From contig CM068373.1 in assembly GCA_034769895.1 (NCBI GenBank), forward strand, positions 282,625,879 through 282,689,878: a stretch of 64,000 bases of DNA, written 5' to 3'. Below, piece by piece: positions 1 to 11,523 of the stretch. This DNA is from Magicicada septendecula. Taxonomy: Eukaryota; Arthropoda; Insecta; Hemiptera; Cicadidae. How positions within the stretch are numbered: position 1 is the first letter of the stretch; each line of letters starts with the position of its first letter. The translations under genes and the position numbers were made by a program. Below the pieces are notes generated by a model, which saw only the letters and a program-made list of their open reading frames with translations, had not been told where the DNA came from and made no database searches.

Positions 1-103
1 TAACGTTTAGTCGTCCTTATTACGTGATATCCCATTTTGGCCGCGTGAATACGACTAACCTGGGGTTTCGTTAAAGTGCAGTTCTCAGACCCATAGACAA
101 GGA
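1..103 (-). pseudogene. LINE reverse-transcriptase C-terminal fragment
   Basis: The minus strand reads an open fragment with the pattern YGSENxTLTK followed by RIHAAKMG. This is the usual stretch after the reverse-transcriptase domain in RTE-like non-LTR retrotransposons. The same pattern recurs at 1980-2060. It runs off the left edge of the window, so only about 33 residues are visible. Clade assignment is from memory of the family pattern and is not firm. Confidence 0.55.
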
Positions 104-1368
104 TGGGAGGGCCATCATTTTGTAGAACTTCGGGTGTGTTTCTTTACTCGTTGTTTTACAGTTCTCCTGATGGTCCCACACCCGTGGTTATACTTGTGTT
201 GGTTCTTCACCAAATCATTGTTTGTAATATAAGACGCATTACAGTCCATACAGTATATTCAAACTTACTGACCTGGTCCAGAACGGGAGGGGGGCACCTT
301 CAATGCTCGTACGACCACGTTTAAACTCAAGTGTCTACTTACAAACGGTTGGTTTTACGTCGCAGCATCTCCCGACACATTTACAATTTCGTTTTTAATT
401 TCCGTTTTCACTAAACAAATTTTAACAAAGAATCACACCACGATGTTTGATTTTTGTACGTTTTTTCAAAACACGCACGACACATCAATTTTTAACAGCT
501 TTTAAACAATTAATAAATTGATAGATGGTTTTTATAATTAACAGGAGTTAACATAAAATACAAGTCTTGCAGCACACGAAAAATTTTAGTTTTACCGCTA
601 AGCTAAGGTTGTCGCTCCGCGAACTTTTCAATTAACACTCGTACATTTTCTAAATTCTATTAAGCAAAATAAGAGACGTTTGTAGAAAAATCTCTTTTCA
701 AATGTTGTGTACACATTTATTACCCGTTGCTGAAATAATATGCATAATGATAACACAATACATTGGTCATTTTATTGTAATTACCATACAGTTCCATTTG
801 CAGTGTGTACACAGGTTAATGGCTTGTTGTCTCCATTAAGCGACTGTTTACATTAGACCACTATTACAATGTGTTTGCTTAATCTCTGAGCTTTGTCTGA
901 AACCTGCATTGCATTTCCCTGCACCTAGCATTGCCACTCCCACGCGATGCTACTGGTACATGCACAGTATAGGCTATACCTATGTACAATAATTGCCGTT
1001 CTGAAGTTTAACAATTTCGTACTATCAACATGTCTTATACAGTCATACCAATTAAACGCTCTGTAAATACGAGGAAAGTAAGTTCCGTTTTTTAATATTA
1101 CCGCGGTATCGATGCCATCACGCTGTTGCGCATGAGCGACCAGTTTGTTGATTCGTTGGCAAGCCAACAACGCAAATTTCTAAACAACAGGGCACTGAGT
1201 AAGCTTTGCTGACGTGTTTATAATGTCGAAGAAATTTGAGACGCCCGCCGCGTGTAAAAGTACGTGTGTGATTCGGTTCTTGAATGCGAAAGACATTAAA
1301 ACAATATTGAAAATCGTAGTCAGATTTTCTATATTTATGAAGAAGAAGCACTATAGGCAGTAATGGCA
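104..1368. other. No recognisable gene; AT-rich intergenic DNA
   Basis: Only short unsupported ORFs occur here (for example 103-324 plus, 925-1170 minus, 1118-1369 minus). They lack domain patterns and read like chance frames. I see no repeat structure or splice signals that support a gene. Confidence 0.5.
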
Positions 1369-2333
1369 AGGAAAGGGATACCGCAACATCTAATCAGAGC
1401 AATACAGAGTCTTTATGTTGAGAATAAAACCTTAACAGAAGCAAGGAGGCCGAGAACAGCTCCTAAAGTTGGCCTGATCAATTGTGGAGTACGACAAGGG
1501 TGTCCATTATCACCTTCTATTTTTAATTTATATATTGACGATGTCACACAAAACTGGCAGATGTGTCTTCCAGAACATTTTATGATTGGTCATTCTACAA
1601 TTTTTTGTTGTTTGCAAACGATCAGGCTATTCTGTGGGACTCTCAATACAGATTTCAGATGGGTTTACAGTTGTTAAATCGAATCTGAAAAGACTGGATT
1701 CGAAATATCATAATTAAGACCAAGGTGATGGCTTTTTGTAGAACTGATCCCGTACAGGCAACAATTGTTATAGATGGTACTGTTCTGAAACAAGTTAGCA
1801 ATTTTCAATACTCGGGCTACAGTGTGTCTTATAATGCAAGCAACGACGTTGTGAATAAGTTGCATAAGTTCAACCTTATGTGGGGGGCCATCAAGCAAAC
1901 TTTTAAGTCAGCAAGTAAAGGAACACGCCTAAAATTCTACAAGGTGATGCCCCTTTACACACTTCTTTATGTGTCTAACAATTGGACTTTAACGCAAAAG
2001 GCCAGGCCAGTCGCATCCAAGCGGCTGAAATGAGAATTCTCAGGCACGTGGAAGGGTATACTCTCCATGATCATAGAAGAAACACAGATATACGTCAGGA
2101 ACAGAAAATTATGAGTATACTCGACAGGACTCCGCAGTATCGAATGAATTGGTGGGAAAATCTTTGCCGAATGGATGACTGCCGCTACCCCAAGCAACTA
2201 TGGAACTACAGCCGAGGGGACGAAGAGGTGTGGGACGTCCGAGGAAGCGCTGGAGTGACCCGCTATAACCTTTACCTGTTTGAGACAGGAACAAACCATC
2301 CTTTGGTTAATCCTTGAAGATGATGATGATGAC
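1369..2333 (+). pseudogene. Truncated LINE (RTE-like) reverse transcriptase, frameshifted
   Basis: Frames at 1363-1677, 1725-2033 and 1982-2317 line up as pieces of one non-LTR retrotransposon ORF. The first holds the RT pattern GVRQGCPLSPxxFNLYIDDV. The second has a KVMAF...VIDG...VSNFQYxGYSVS block. The third has the post-RT region ending RMDDxRYPKQLWNY. The three pieces are in different frames, so at least two frameshifts are present. The copy is 5'-truncated and lacks the endonuclease. It ends in a short GAT repeat (about 2318-2331), like the simple-repeat tails typical of RTE-type elements. It is a dead copy. Confidence 0.75.
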
Positions 2334-2366
2334 TAAATAGCGTTAAGTAAAACCTAAATAATATTA

Positions 2367-3242
2367 CAAGGAGAGTTTGAAAAGTTTCCGGCCTAACATG
2401 GAAGGAGGCAGACAGACTAATAGCAATACCGATTTATTCAGTGTGTTCCCCTAACAGTTCAGTACACATTGTTTACACGTTGTTTCGACAACGGGCCTGC
2501 AACAACTGTAACTATTGGAGAAAAAATGATTTGTCTTTGTCCTAAAGCCACGTGTTTACAGCATTATTGTTTGCATAATTGTGTAGAACATTTGATAGAA
2601 CATCCTTTCAAGTCCATTTTAAATTTTGGGAACAGACAAAAGTCCGACGGTGCTAGATCCGGAGAATAAGAGGGGTGGTCTATCACTTCATAGTCTAGCT
2701 GGACCAATTTCTGTAGTGTGATATGGAGCGTTGTCCTGAAGAAACATGATGCTTTTCGCCAGCTTTCCCCGCCGTGTCTTTTGGACGGCTGGGTGCACAT
2801 TATACAGAACATCTCAGTAGAAGTTGGCATTCACTGTGGACACTTGCTAAACATAATCGATGTGAATGATTCCTTTCGCATCCCAAAACACAATCGCCAT
2901 TACTTTGGCAGCGGTTTTCTGCTGTCAAAATTTCGTGTGCCTCGGTGAACCCGTGTGTCGCCACTGCAATGACTGCTGTTTGGTTTCTGATGGTAGTGGT
3001 GGAACCACGATTTATCGACAGTCACCAAACGGCTGAAAAAATCTGAGAAATTAAGTTAAAAACGCCCCAACATTGCACGTGCAGCACACAGACGATGTCG
3101 TTTCTAATAAAGAGTATTTACCCCACGGTGTTTAAATTACAACTGAAGTACATACAAGAATCACTTTATCACGTGATCCAATTGAACTAATATCCCTGCC
3201 CCCGTTTCCATGTTAGGCCGGAAACTTTGGAAACCCTCCTCG
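2367..3242 (-). mobile_element. Internally deleted mariner (Tc1/mariner) element
   Basis: Inverted ends of about 38 bp sit at 2367-2404 and 3205-3242 and share the core AAAGTTTCCGGCCTAACATG. Each is flanked by a TA dinucleotide (2365-2366 and 3243-3244), the mariner target duplication. The element is 876 bp, against about 1.3 kb for full-length mariners, so part of the transposase is missing. The transposase remnant is on the minus strand and includes the diagnostic HPSYSPDLAPSDF block. Confidence 0.85.
2564..2830 (-). pseudogene. Mariner transposase C-terminal fragment
   Basis: An open frame of 88 codons holds the YSPDLAPSDFCLF motif that carries the last acidic residue of the mariner DD34D catalytic triad. 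Just upstream is a block (FRTTLHITLQK) in the position of the usual DNAPxHTA motif, with the middle aspartate region altered. N-terminal helix-turn-helix sequence is not recognisable. It lies inside the inverted repeats at 2367 and 3242 and is non-functional. Confidence 0.8.
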
Positions 3243-3244
3243 TA

Positions 3245-3665
3245 TTTTTAAATATCAATCCCAGATTCAAAAATTACTGCTTTCTCTGATGACCGTACCG
3301 GCTTCAATACAGATTTATAAACGAGTAATTTCTTATTAAGAGTTAGTGGGAAATTACAAGCGATCGGACAGTACAGCTTGTAAAGTTTACGTCCAAGTTG
3401 GTTTCTCTGGTCCTGTATTGGGTTTTCCAATTAAACTTTGGGTCCACGTGAATCCGCAAGTATTTGATTTCTTCAGCATTAGGGGTTATTTTGTCATTAA
3501 GCCTTAAAGGCAGGCACATTCCCTATATCTAACGTCATTTAAGATATTTTTCAGTTGTTTTAAAACAGTGGTGGAATTCTCAACAAAGGCCATTACAGTC
3601 CTGTCATCTGCAAAAGTCGCTACAACATTCTCAGGGTTTGCAGACAAACACGCTGTATAAAGAAG
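3245..3665 (-). pseudogene. Jockey-like LINE reverse-transcriptase fragment
   Basis: Reading the minus strand, an ATFADD motif near 3605-3630 matches the RT catalytic box of Jockey-clade LINEs. It is followed by the thumb-region pattern IKYLRIHVDPKFNWK and, in the frame 3248-3430, LGRKLYKLY...LNKKLLVYKSVLKP. Frames shift between the blocks. The fragment starts immediately beyond the mariner end, so the mariner may have inserted into or next to it. It is a dead partial copy. Confidence 0.75.
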
Positions 3666-3679
3666 ATAAAGGTGAGACC

Positions 3680-4110
3680 TTTTTGTTACTTATGGAGGCT
3701 AGAGATATGGACATTAACGAAAAATGAACAAGAAACACTGAGAAAGTTTGAAAGAAAGATTATACGCCATGCTTATGACCCGGTTACAGAAGACGATGGA
3801 TAGAGAACAAGAAATAACCAGGAGATAGATGAGCTGTTGAAGCATGAGGACATTGTAAGTTTCGCAAAGGCACATCGAATACAATGGTTCGGTCAGCTAG
3901 AGCGGGTGGACAACCAGCGTATGCCAAAGAAAAATCCTGATGGCACAAATCTATACTAGCAGAAAGTGGGAAAGACCTAGTATAACATGTTGCATGATTT
4001 CCTGGAAGATCTAAGAAGAATGGATTTGAGGGTTTACGATGAGATGGCAATGGATAGGAGACATTCGAGAAAACTGGTGTTAGAACCCCAGGGCTCACGT
4101 TTTCTAAAGA
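3680..4110 (+). pseudogene. LINE C-terminal fragment
   Basis: Plus-strand frames give YGSEIWTLTKNEQ-like sequence followed by [45 protein letters not shown] and DNQRMPK. This is the common post-RT region of arthropod LINEs. In-frame stops are present. The orientation is opposite to the Jockey-like fragment to its left, so they are separate insertions. Confidence 0.65.
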
Positions 4111-4121
4111 AGAAGAGAAAA

Positions 4122-4232
4122 ATAAGAAAAGAAGAAGAAGAAGAAGAAGAAGAAGAAGAAGAAGAAGAAGAAGAAGAAGAAGAAGAAGAAGAAGAAGAAG
4201 AAGAAGAAGAAGAAGAAGAAGAAGAAGGAGGA
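4122..4232. repeat. (GAA)n microsatellite
   Basis: About 100 bp of uninterrupted GAA/AAG repeat follows the LINE tail directly. It gives a spurious polyglutamate frame (3987-4241) that I do not call as a gene. It may have grown from the LINE tail. Confidence 0.95.
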
Positions 4233-5494
4233 GAAGAGTAGAGGCCTTAAAATGTTAATTTTGTTTTAAAACAATAATGAATAAATATTGCGAAATATTA
4301 CCATAGTTTAAATATTTAGTTATTGTAACATTATTTACAGATGATCGTGCTAAATGTGAAAAGTATATTTTGTAAAGTTTAAGATTCAATGAACGAGGAC
4401 TGACCAGACTGGCGGTTTAAACATTAATAACGTATTGTAATTTTGTTATTAAAGGCTGTTAGCGTTTCTTCACATCCCGTTTAGTTAAATGCTCAACGCC
4501 TGTATGACGTTTTTGTGTTTGACCGATAGCGTTGTTTTGTGCGTACAGAACAAAATCCTGTCGCGTCTATCGCCAACGCCACAGTTTTTGTCACGTGTAA
4601 CTAACGGCGGTGTGTTTCCAAACACAGTAGTGTCGTTTGGTTTTGCCTATCACAGCTCGCGTTACAATGCAGCCTGCCTCAACCACTAATGTTATGTTAT
4701 GGATCTCCACTATAGTATTATAATGTATCACTTGCAGTGGATTTGAGACAACTATTTAGCTGTAAGCGGATGATTACTAATACTTTATAATGTCTAATTT
4801 TTAATAAATGTGTGTATGTGTGTGCGTGTGTGAGAGAGTAATAATATTGTTACGATGTTCTAACTGATCGTCGTCGTGATCGTCCAACGTGCCGGTGGAA
4901 AACAAAATACAAGACGCCAATGAAATCGCTAATAACCAGTTTTAATTATCACAACCAATAATTTGTAATCAACAAGACAGTGTCTTACAACAATTCAAGC
5001 AAAACTTGTCCACACGCAATAATAATGACAACTATAAAAACTGTCGCACTAATTATAACACAACACTTTACTACAAACACTCGATCCGCGCTAAAGAAAT
5101 CACTCAACACCACTTAAGTGACAAGCCGGCTGCTATGGGGTTTTATAGGTAGCGCATTCCTTCTAGAAATCTTCCATCCTCAATGCGCACGCCAATTAAT
5201 ACGTATTCAAGTTTTCTGTACAGTATTCTGGAACGTAGTTGAACGCGGCCTTGACTGAGGCAACCCCTGCCACATTTGCCGGGGGATGGGTCGAGGATCC
5301 TCCCGGCTATTCTAGGTGGTTTCATTCGTTTCAATATTTTATATTTTTTAAAACAAAAATATATTTTTTGTTGTTTTTACAATGTTTTAACAGTTTTAAA
5401 TTACTGTCATTTTCAGAAATATAATAAATAATGAATCGTAAATAAATTTGTAATCAACTGTTATAACAGCTGTTTTATATGTATCTAAATCACG

Positions 5495-5496
<2 letters not shown>
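4233..5496. other. No recognisable gene
   Basis: AT-rich sequence with no coding pattern. The part from about 4848 to 5330 is more mixed in composition and begins with TGTTACG, so a solo LTR is possible, but I could not find a matching end or target duplication. Confidence 0.4.
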
Positions 5497-5531
<35 letters not shown>

Positions 5532-5567
5532 GCGCGCGCGTGTGTGTGTGTGTGTGTATATATATAT
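5497..5567. repeat. Compound alternating dinucleotide tract (CA)n(CG)n(TG)n(TA)n
   Basis: About 70 bp of strictly alternating pyrimidine-purine sequence: CA, then CG, then TG, then TA repeats. The CA and TG arms are complementary around a CG centre, so the tract could fold into a hairpin or take Z-form. Element A is inserted at its TA end. Confidence 0.9.
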
Positions 5568-7880
5568 TGTAACAATAACTACTACGGCCGTATATTATAT
5601 TTAAATTCGTTTGCGGTCGTTATTCACTATTCCCGCCGTTCACTCTCGCCTCGGAATCCAACACCAGTGACGTAATGCGGAGCTGCCAACTTTCGCTCCG
5701 TCCGCTTTGCTGTGCTGTCGTAATTTTTAATTATAACAGCCATAATACTGCAATAATAAACCCAAACAGATGTACAGTTTCAATCAATCTTTATTCAATT
5801 GAAGGATTGATCAATTACGTTTTCGTTTTTTTCTTTATTTTATTTTAAATACAAATTATGACAACTTATGTCGTCTTGTTCGTAAGTTGGTAGTAACTAG
5901 ATTACTGTACGGGAATCAGCCAAAACAATGATGCTTGTCGTTTTATTTCTATTAAATAAAATAATCTCAGGGCGTATTCGGTCCGGATATTATGGTTAAA
6001 CAAATAATACAATTCTTAAAATCAAAATACAAACTTTACAATAGAAGGATATAAAATGGTTTTGATGTGCAAACTAGTAGTCGTGTATGTGTCGTTCACA
6101 GTTGTACGTTATGAACAGTTTTAGCTATTTATTAGTTGTCTTTCAGGTTGTATGGTATTCAAAAAGGTGTAATTATCAATTAGTGTTATCTTCAAGTGTT
6201 CTTTAGTGTTGGTGTATGCTATAGTGTAAGTGATTTTCCTTATTTAGTTTTCTAATTGGTTCGTGTACTCATATGTGATCGTTGTGTTAAACAAGGTTAT
6301 AAAATGATGCAGATTCATCCAAATCCTCTTCTTTTATTCGTTCAGGACGAAAGTGGGGGCCAAATCTTCTTTAATTCCTCTTCCAGGATGTGTACTCTTC
6401 CGAATTGGTGTCTGGTTGTCCTTGGGTTCCTATAATGTTCTTCAATAACTGTCCTGTACTCGATTACTATGTTTGGTTTAGTTTTACTCTGTTAAAAGAT
6501 AATTAGTTAATACGTCTTAATAACGCGTCTGTCTTCTATGATGGTTGTTAAAGAAGTTCCTATTTTATTTATCTGAATTTTCGGTTGCTAAGGTAAAACT
6601 TGAAATCTGGTTGGTTGATTCAGATATACATTGTCATGCAAATCCATTGTTTTATTGCATGAACTTGGCCAAAACTTTTAATTAGTATAACTCTGTTATA
6701 CTAATTGGGAATTTAAAACTAATAGCATCATTATTTTGGTTTTAACATTTGTGACACATAGACACCAAACATGCCAATTTTTGCTTAAGAAATTCTGATG
6801 TTACATTTTTGCTATTTGAATTTTCTTAAATAATTTAAAACTGATTATTTCAATTTCATATTTGCTGTGTATACTATTAATTATAAACCTATCCATATTA
6901 CAACATTTGTTTTATAAAATTCTAAATGTATTTCCTAAAATTTACAAAATTCCAAAGTTTTTATAGGCCTAGGTCTTGACCTGTTAAATTTCTATTTTCT
7001 GTTATTGTCACACCTATTAACTATGCAACTACCATCAAAACTACTCCCTATAACTCTATTAGTATTATTATTTAAAATTATAACAATAATAATTACTGGA
7101 ACATTATAAAAAAGAACATAATTCACATTTTGTGATTAAACAATCAGTATATGCCTGGTTACATAATCCTGCATAAGACATATCATCCACTCGTTACTTA
7201 ACAAAACTATAAATAACATCAACACATAAATCCTTACTTTTGAATATTTAAATAAAAAGTTTAATCATTTAATAATGATTTTCTATTTTTTCCATTTTTC
7301 TTAGGTAGTTCAGCCATTACTGTACAAGGTATTTTTACTGTTTTTTCATCTTATGTACATTTGATAATTATCATTTAATTATACAGTATTTATTTCATAA
7401 CATTAGGTCCACCATTATTCACACAATTAATTGTATGTTTTCATGTATCTATAATGATTGTGTTCTTGCATTATTCAATTATATTGGTTAGTTAACATTT
7501 TGTTATTATATTATTTTACATTTTATAGTATTTGGGCCTATTATCCCTCAATTTGTATTTTGATTATTATTATATTATATGATACTTTTGACAAAACAAT
7601 TTGTTTACTGATGGTAATAGTCCCTAATGCTTTCTGGCTTTGAAAGTATTATAATTGTAATTATTTGAATTTTATGTCATCATCAGGGTATTTTCCATCA
7701 CTTTACCTAAACATTAATTTGGGTACGGTGAGTTATAGTCTAAGTCAGTTTAAATTCGTCATTTGTTCATCTTCACTATCATTTTTAAAAGATATGTTCT
7801 TGTTCTTCTTGTTTAGTTTCTTATCCATGATGTCCATTAAATCTGGTACGATATCAAGCTATGCCAAATGTAATGGTACA
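5568..7880 (-). repeat. Element A 3' LTR (left copy in window)
   Basis: This 2,313-bp direct repeat is nearly identical to 14240-16544, differing by scattered substitutions and a few small indels. It begins TGTAACAATAAC and ends TGGTACA, where the other copy ends GTTACA. An LTR over 2 kb is long for a Ty3/gypsy element. The ORFs at 7458-7643 and 7665-8051 overlap it and are chance frames. Confidence 0.93.
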
Positions 7881-8770
7881 TACTACCCTGCCACCATATT
7901 TGATTATTTTAATAAAATAATATATTTTGTTGAAATTATCAATTATTTTATCTTTCATATTAGCACTTGTTATCCTTTTTATGATCTGGTATACTTGTCT
8001 TTAATTATAAGTGTTTTATCCCTGGAACATGTTACCTTCCTAACAAATTAATCATTATCACATATATTTTGGAATCAGTCGGGGGGCTCTCTTGACCTAA
8101 TACCCCGCTGACCTTATAATACATAATACATCAATAATATCGATTGCTGGAGCTATCTCATCAGTTAATCACATTTAATAATCACTAGTCTATTCACGAC
8201 TAAATAAAATAAAAATAATATAATAATATATTCTTGGAATGGTTCACTCAGTTTAAATTCTCAGATCTGAATATTTCTGTCCATTGATTCCTTCAGATGT
8301 TCATTTTCTTGTGGCGATATTAATAACATTTTTATTTTTAATTGATACTATCTTCTTTCCTTCGTATCAGTACTGCTTAATCTTCATTTTTCAATTTTTT
8401 CACTAACTTTATTCAATTAACACGTAACAAGTATCTGTATCTATAGTTGTTGATTCTCTCACAATCATGATAGGTTATTAGTAGTGAATTCGTTTCTAGT
8501 CTTGTCTTATTTTCATCGTCGATTTTCTACATTTGTCTTTTCTTATTCATTTTATAATATTTTGGTTTCTCCTGATTCATGGATGTTGTCCCTTACTTTT
8601 ATATTCAAATAATAAGTTCATAATTATATTTAATAAGAGGTGCTTATTTCGTTTAGAATTTTGAAATTTATTCAAATTTGTTTATTCACTTGATCCAAAA
8701 TAACATTATCAAAATGTACTTAGTTGTCCTTACTATTTGTTTGAATTTTGAGATTTATTCAAAAATGGTT
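7881..8770. other. Element A 3' untranslated region
   Basis: About 890 bp between the integrase stop and the 3' LTR. Very AT-rich with no supported frame and no envelope-like sequence. A purine-rich run next to the LTR (minus strand, about 7881-7900) is a possible polypurine tract. Confidence 0.6.
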
Positions 8771-9817
8771 TTAATTGGCTTCATAATACATTTTTAAGGA
8801 AACTTGGTTGTATGTTCCCTTAATCTTCTTCGTCTCCACATCGCTGATTACATAAGTATTGTTGTTATTGTTTTTTACAACAACATATGGTCCGTTATAA
8901 AGTAGTAATAGCTTTTTTGCTATTCCTTCCTTAGAACTTGGCAATTCGCGGTTTTTTAACAATACTTTGTCTCCAATCTTGTACTGGATTATCTTCTGTT
9001 GAACTATCTTGTATTTTTTCCTTCTTTTCTCCACTTGCTCATTCAGTTTGCTGTGGAATCTCACGTTGTCGAACTGGTAATCTGGGTTGTGTGGGAAGTT
9101 GATTATTTCAATAATTTCTCGGGGTGGTAGTCTTTCATGCATTATAGTATATGGAGTATCTTGTATTGATTCATGGTAAGCTAAGTTGATAAAGCTTTCT
9201 GTTTGTGTAATGTAGTCACTCCACTTCTGGTGTTTATCGAAACAATAGGTCCTGAGGATCCTGCCGACCTGCCTCAGTACTCTTTCCGCCGGATTGCTAT
9301 TTGGGTGATAGACAGATGTTTTATATGTCTTGACACCTAGGTCTAACAACGTCTCCTTCCATACCCTTCCTCGGAACTGAGTCCCGTGGTCTGTAATAAT
9401 TGACCTTGGAGTTCCTAAGTCTGGTATGTATTGTTGGATTACTATTTGCAAAATCTTTTTTGTAGTTGCCCGATTAATGGGGTATAGTTTTTTAAATTTG
9501 GAGTAATGGTTGAACATGATTATTATGAATTTATATTTTCTCCCTCCACTACGAGGTAACGGTCCACACACATCTAAAAATACTCTCTCTAATTTACCAG
9601 TTGATGTAATTGGCTGCATTGTTCCTTCTGTTTTTTCGTTATTGTATTTTGCCAACTGACAGATGTGGCACTGCCGAATACATTCTCTAACTCTCCGGTT
9701 GACATTCTTTATGTAAGTGTGTTCCTCAAGTGCTTTCATCACTTTTAATGCACCCATATGCCCATATCGACTATGGTAGTCCAGTATCAATTCTTTTTCT
9801 AATGCTTTAGGTATCAC
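8771..9817 (-). CDS. Element A integrase (open frame, 348 aa)
   Basis: Contains the HHCC zinc-binding region (HSRYGHMG...CIRQCHICQLAK), then the catalytic core with D in LDVCGPLP, D in IITDHGTQF and E in NPAERVLR, at DDE spacing. A basic C-terminal domain ends QYKIGDKVLLKNRELP and YNGPYVV (GPY/F module). The domain itself is uninterrupted, unlike the rest of pol. The true start is upstream in the polyprotein, so the ATG at 9817 is only the first in-frame methionine. Confidence 0.92.
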   Translation of the reverse strand: MIPKALEKELILDYHSRYGHMGALKVMKALEEHTYIKNVNRRVRECIRQCHICQLAKYNNEKTEGTMQPITSTGKLERVFLDVCGPLPRSGGRKYKFIIIMFNHYSKFKKLYPINRATTKKILQIVIQQYIPDLGTPRSIITDHGTQFRGRVWKETLLDLGVKTYKTSVYHPNSNPAERVLRQVGRILRTYCFDKHQKWSDYITQTESFINLAYHESIQDTPYTIMHERLPPREIIEIINFPHNPDYQFDNVRFHSKLNEQVEKRRKKYKIVQQKIIQYKIGDKVLLKNRELPSSKEGIAKKLLLLYNGPYVVVKNNNNNTYVISDVETKKIKGTYNQVSLKMYYEAN

Positions 9818-9920
9818 TACCTTCCATGATCCTTGGTTATTATTTGGTTTGTAAAATAATATGTCTTCATGTAGACAGTAATATGCAGTAATTTTTTCAT
9901 CCTGTTGGATCAGTCTTTGC

Positions 9921-10740
9921 CTAAAATTGTTGATTTTTGTATCCTCTGTTTGTTGTTGCGAAATTCATGAGGTTTTCCAAATCTGATTTGTTTTTTATGA
10001 TAGTGTATACCTTGACGATTGTTTCCTTTTCCCCTTCAAAAGCTTGCTGTTCTATGTTAATCCGGGACAATATATCTACAGCAATATTCTTTTTTCCTGG
10101 GACATACTCCCAATTTATATGGTATTCCTGTAGTGGTAGTGCAAGTATCCACCTTGTCAATCTTCCATGGTTAAGCTTGCAAATTTTTAAGAAAGATATT
10201 GACTTATGGTCACTTCTCACAGTTATCTGGTATCCAAAAATATAGGTTCTGAATTTTCCACAAGCGAATACAACGCTTAATAACTCCTTTTCCGTTACAC
10301 TATAATTGCGTTCACATCCATTAAGTATTCTGCTTGCAAAACTCACCACCTGATGGTTTCCCTCACTATCTTCTTGATATAATACAAATCCTAAACTTAT
10401 ATCACTGGCATCGCAATTCATGAAGAACGGTTGGTCGAAATTAGGATGTTTTAATATAACTGAATTTAAGAAATTGTGCTTGATCATTTGGAGTAAGTTG
10501 TCTTGTTCCTGTCCCCATGACCATTTGTTCTTGGAGGATAATTGTGGAGAAAACATCGCTGTCATTTCAGAATAATTTCTCTGAAACTTCCTATAGTAAT
10601 TACAAAGTCCCAGAAATGATTGAAGTTGCTTTTTATTTTTAGGACGTGGGAAATTCTGGATAGCTTCTATCTTTTCATTGGATGGTGTTATTCCTTGTCG
10701 TGATAAGTTAAAACCCAGGAACTGGACTTCACTGGCGAAA
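9921..10740 (-). pseudogene. Element A RNase H domain
   Basis: After the frameshift near 10740 the frame gives the conserved FLGLCNYYRKF connection and then the RNase H domain. It has FFMNCDASDISLGFVLYQ, ERNYSVTEKELLSVVFA, VRSDHKSISFL and PGKKNIAVDILSR. All four acidic catalytic positions (D, E, D, D) appear present. It would degrade the RNA of the RNA-DNA hybrid during reverse transcription. Confidence 0.9.
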
Positions 10741-11488
10741 GTTTGGACTTTTGAAGCTTTAGGGTGACGTTATTGTCTGATAATGTTTGTAATACTTGCC
10801 CTACTCTGTCACAATGGTCTTCCCAATTCACTGAAGTAATCAACAAGTCATCAACATAGACTGTGGTAAATGGAATAGTATCTGGACCCAACACCTGGTC
10901 CATACATCTTACGAATACAGCTACTGAGTTTACCAGTCCAAACGGTAGTCGCTTGAACTGGTAGTTCCTCCCTTCGAAAATAAAGGCGACGTACTTTCGA
11001 CTATCTGGGTGTAACTCCACCTGCCAATACCCACAAACAGTATCCCAGGTGCTGATAAATTGTATGCCATTAAATTTTTTCAATATCTCCTCAATCTCTC
11101 CGGGAGATGTTCTGTCATTAACTATGATCTTGTTGATCTCTCTAGCATCCAAACAGAGTCGTACTTTGCCATCTTTCTTGGCAACGGCTATTAACGGACT
11201 AGTATATGGGGAACAGCTTTACTCAATAATATCTTCTGCTATCATTTTGTCTAGTTCAGTCCTCACTGCTTCTTTTAATGCATAAGCAACGGGATATGAT
11301 TTCTTATTAAAATTTACAGGCTCCTTGAATTGTAGTGTAAATTGATAATTTTTTACTTCGCCAGGTATATCAGAGAAAACATAGCGGTATTTATTATATA
11401 CTGATATTAACTTTTCTATTTGTTGTGTAGTTAAATTACATTCATTTTGTTCTGACCGAAATTGTCGGATCTCTTCTAATTTTTCCAA
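10688..11488 (-). pseudogene. Element A reverse transcriptase
   Basis: Two frames, 11488-11219 and 11152-10688, form one RT domain split by a single TAA. Motifs in order are YPVAYALKEAV...DKMIAEDIIE, SPLIAVAKKDGKVRLCLDAREINK, QVELHPDSRKYVAF, FKRLPFGLVNS and the catalytic YVDDLL. The aspartates of the active site are intact. The frame is lost near 10740 in the connection to RNase H. Confidence 0.9.
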
Positions 11489-11523
11489 CCATAAACTGTC
11501 TTCACTCCCAAAGTATTCCCTTC

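Noticed and set aside
3987-4241. 84-codon ORF with a polyglutamate tail
   Set aside because: It is translation of a LINE tail and a GAA microsatellite, not a gene.
4848-5330. Possible solo LTR starting TGTTACG
   Set aside because: No matching end, no target duplication and no second copy in the window.
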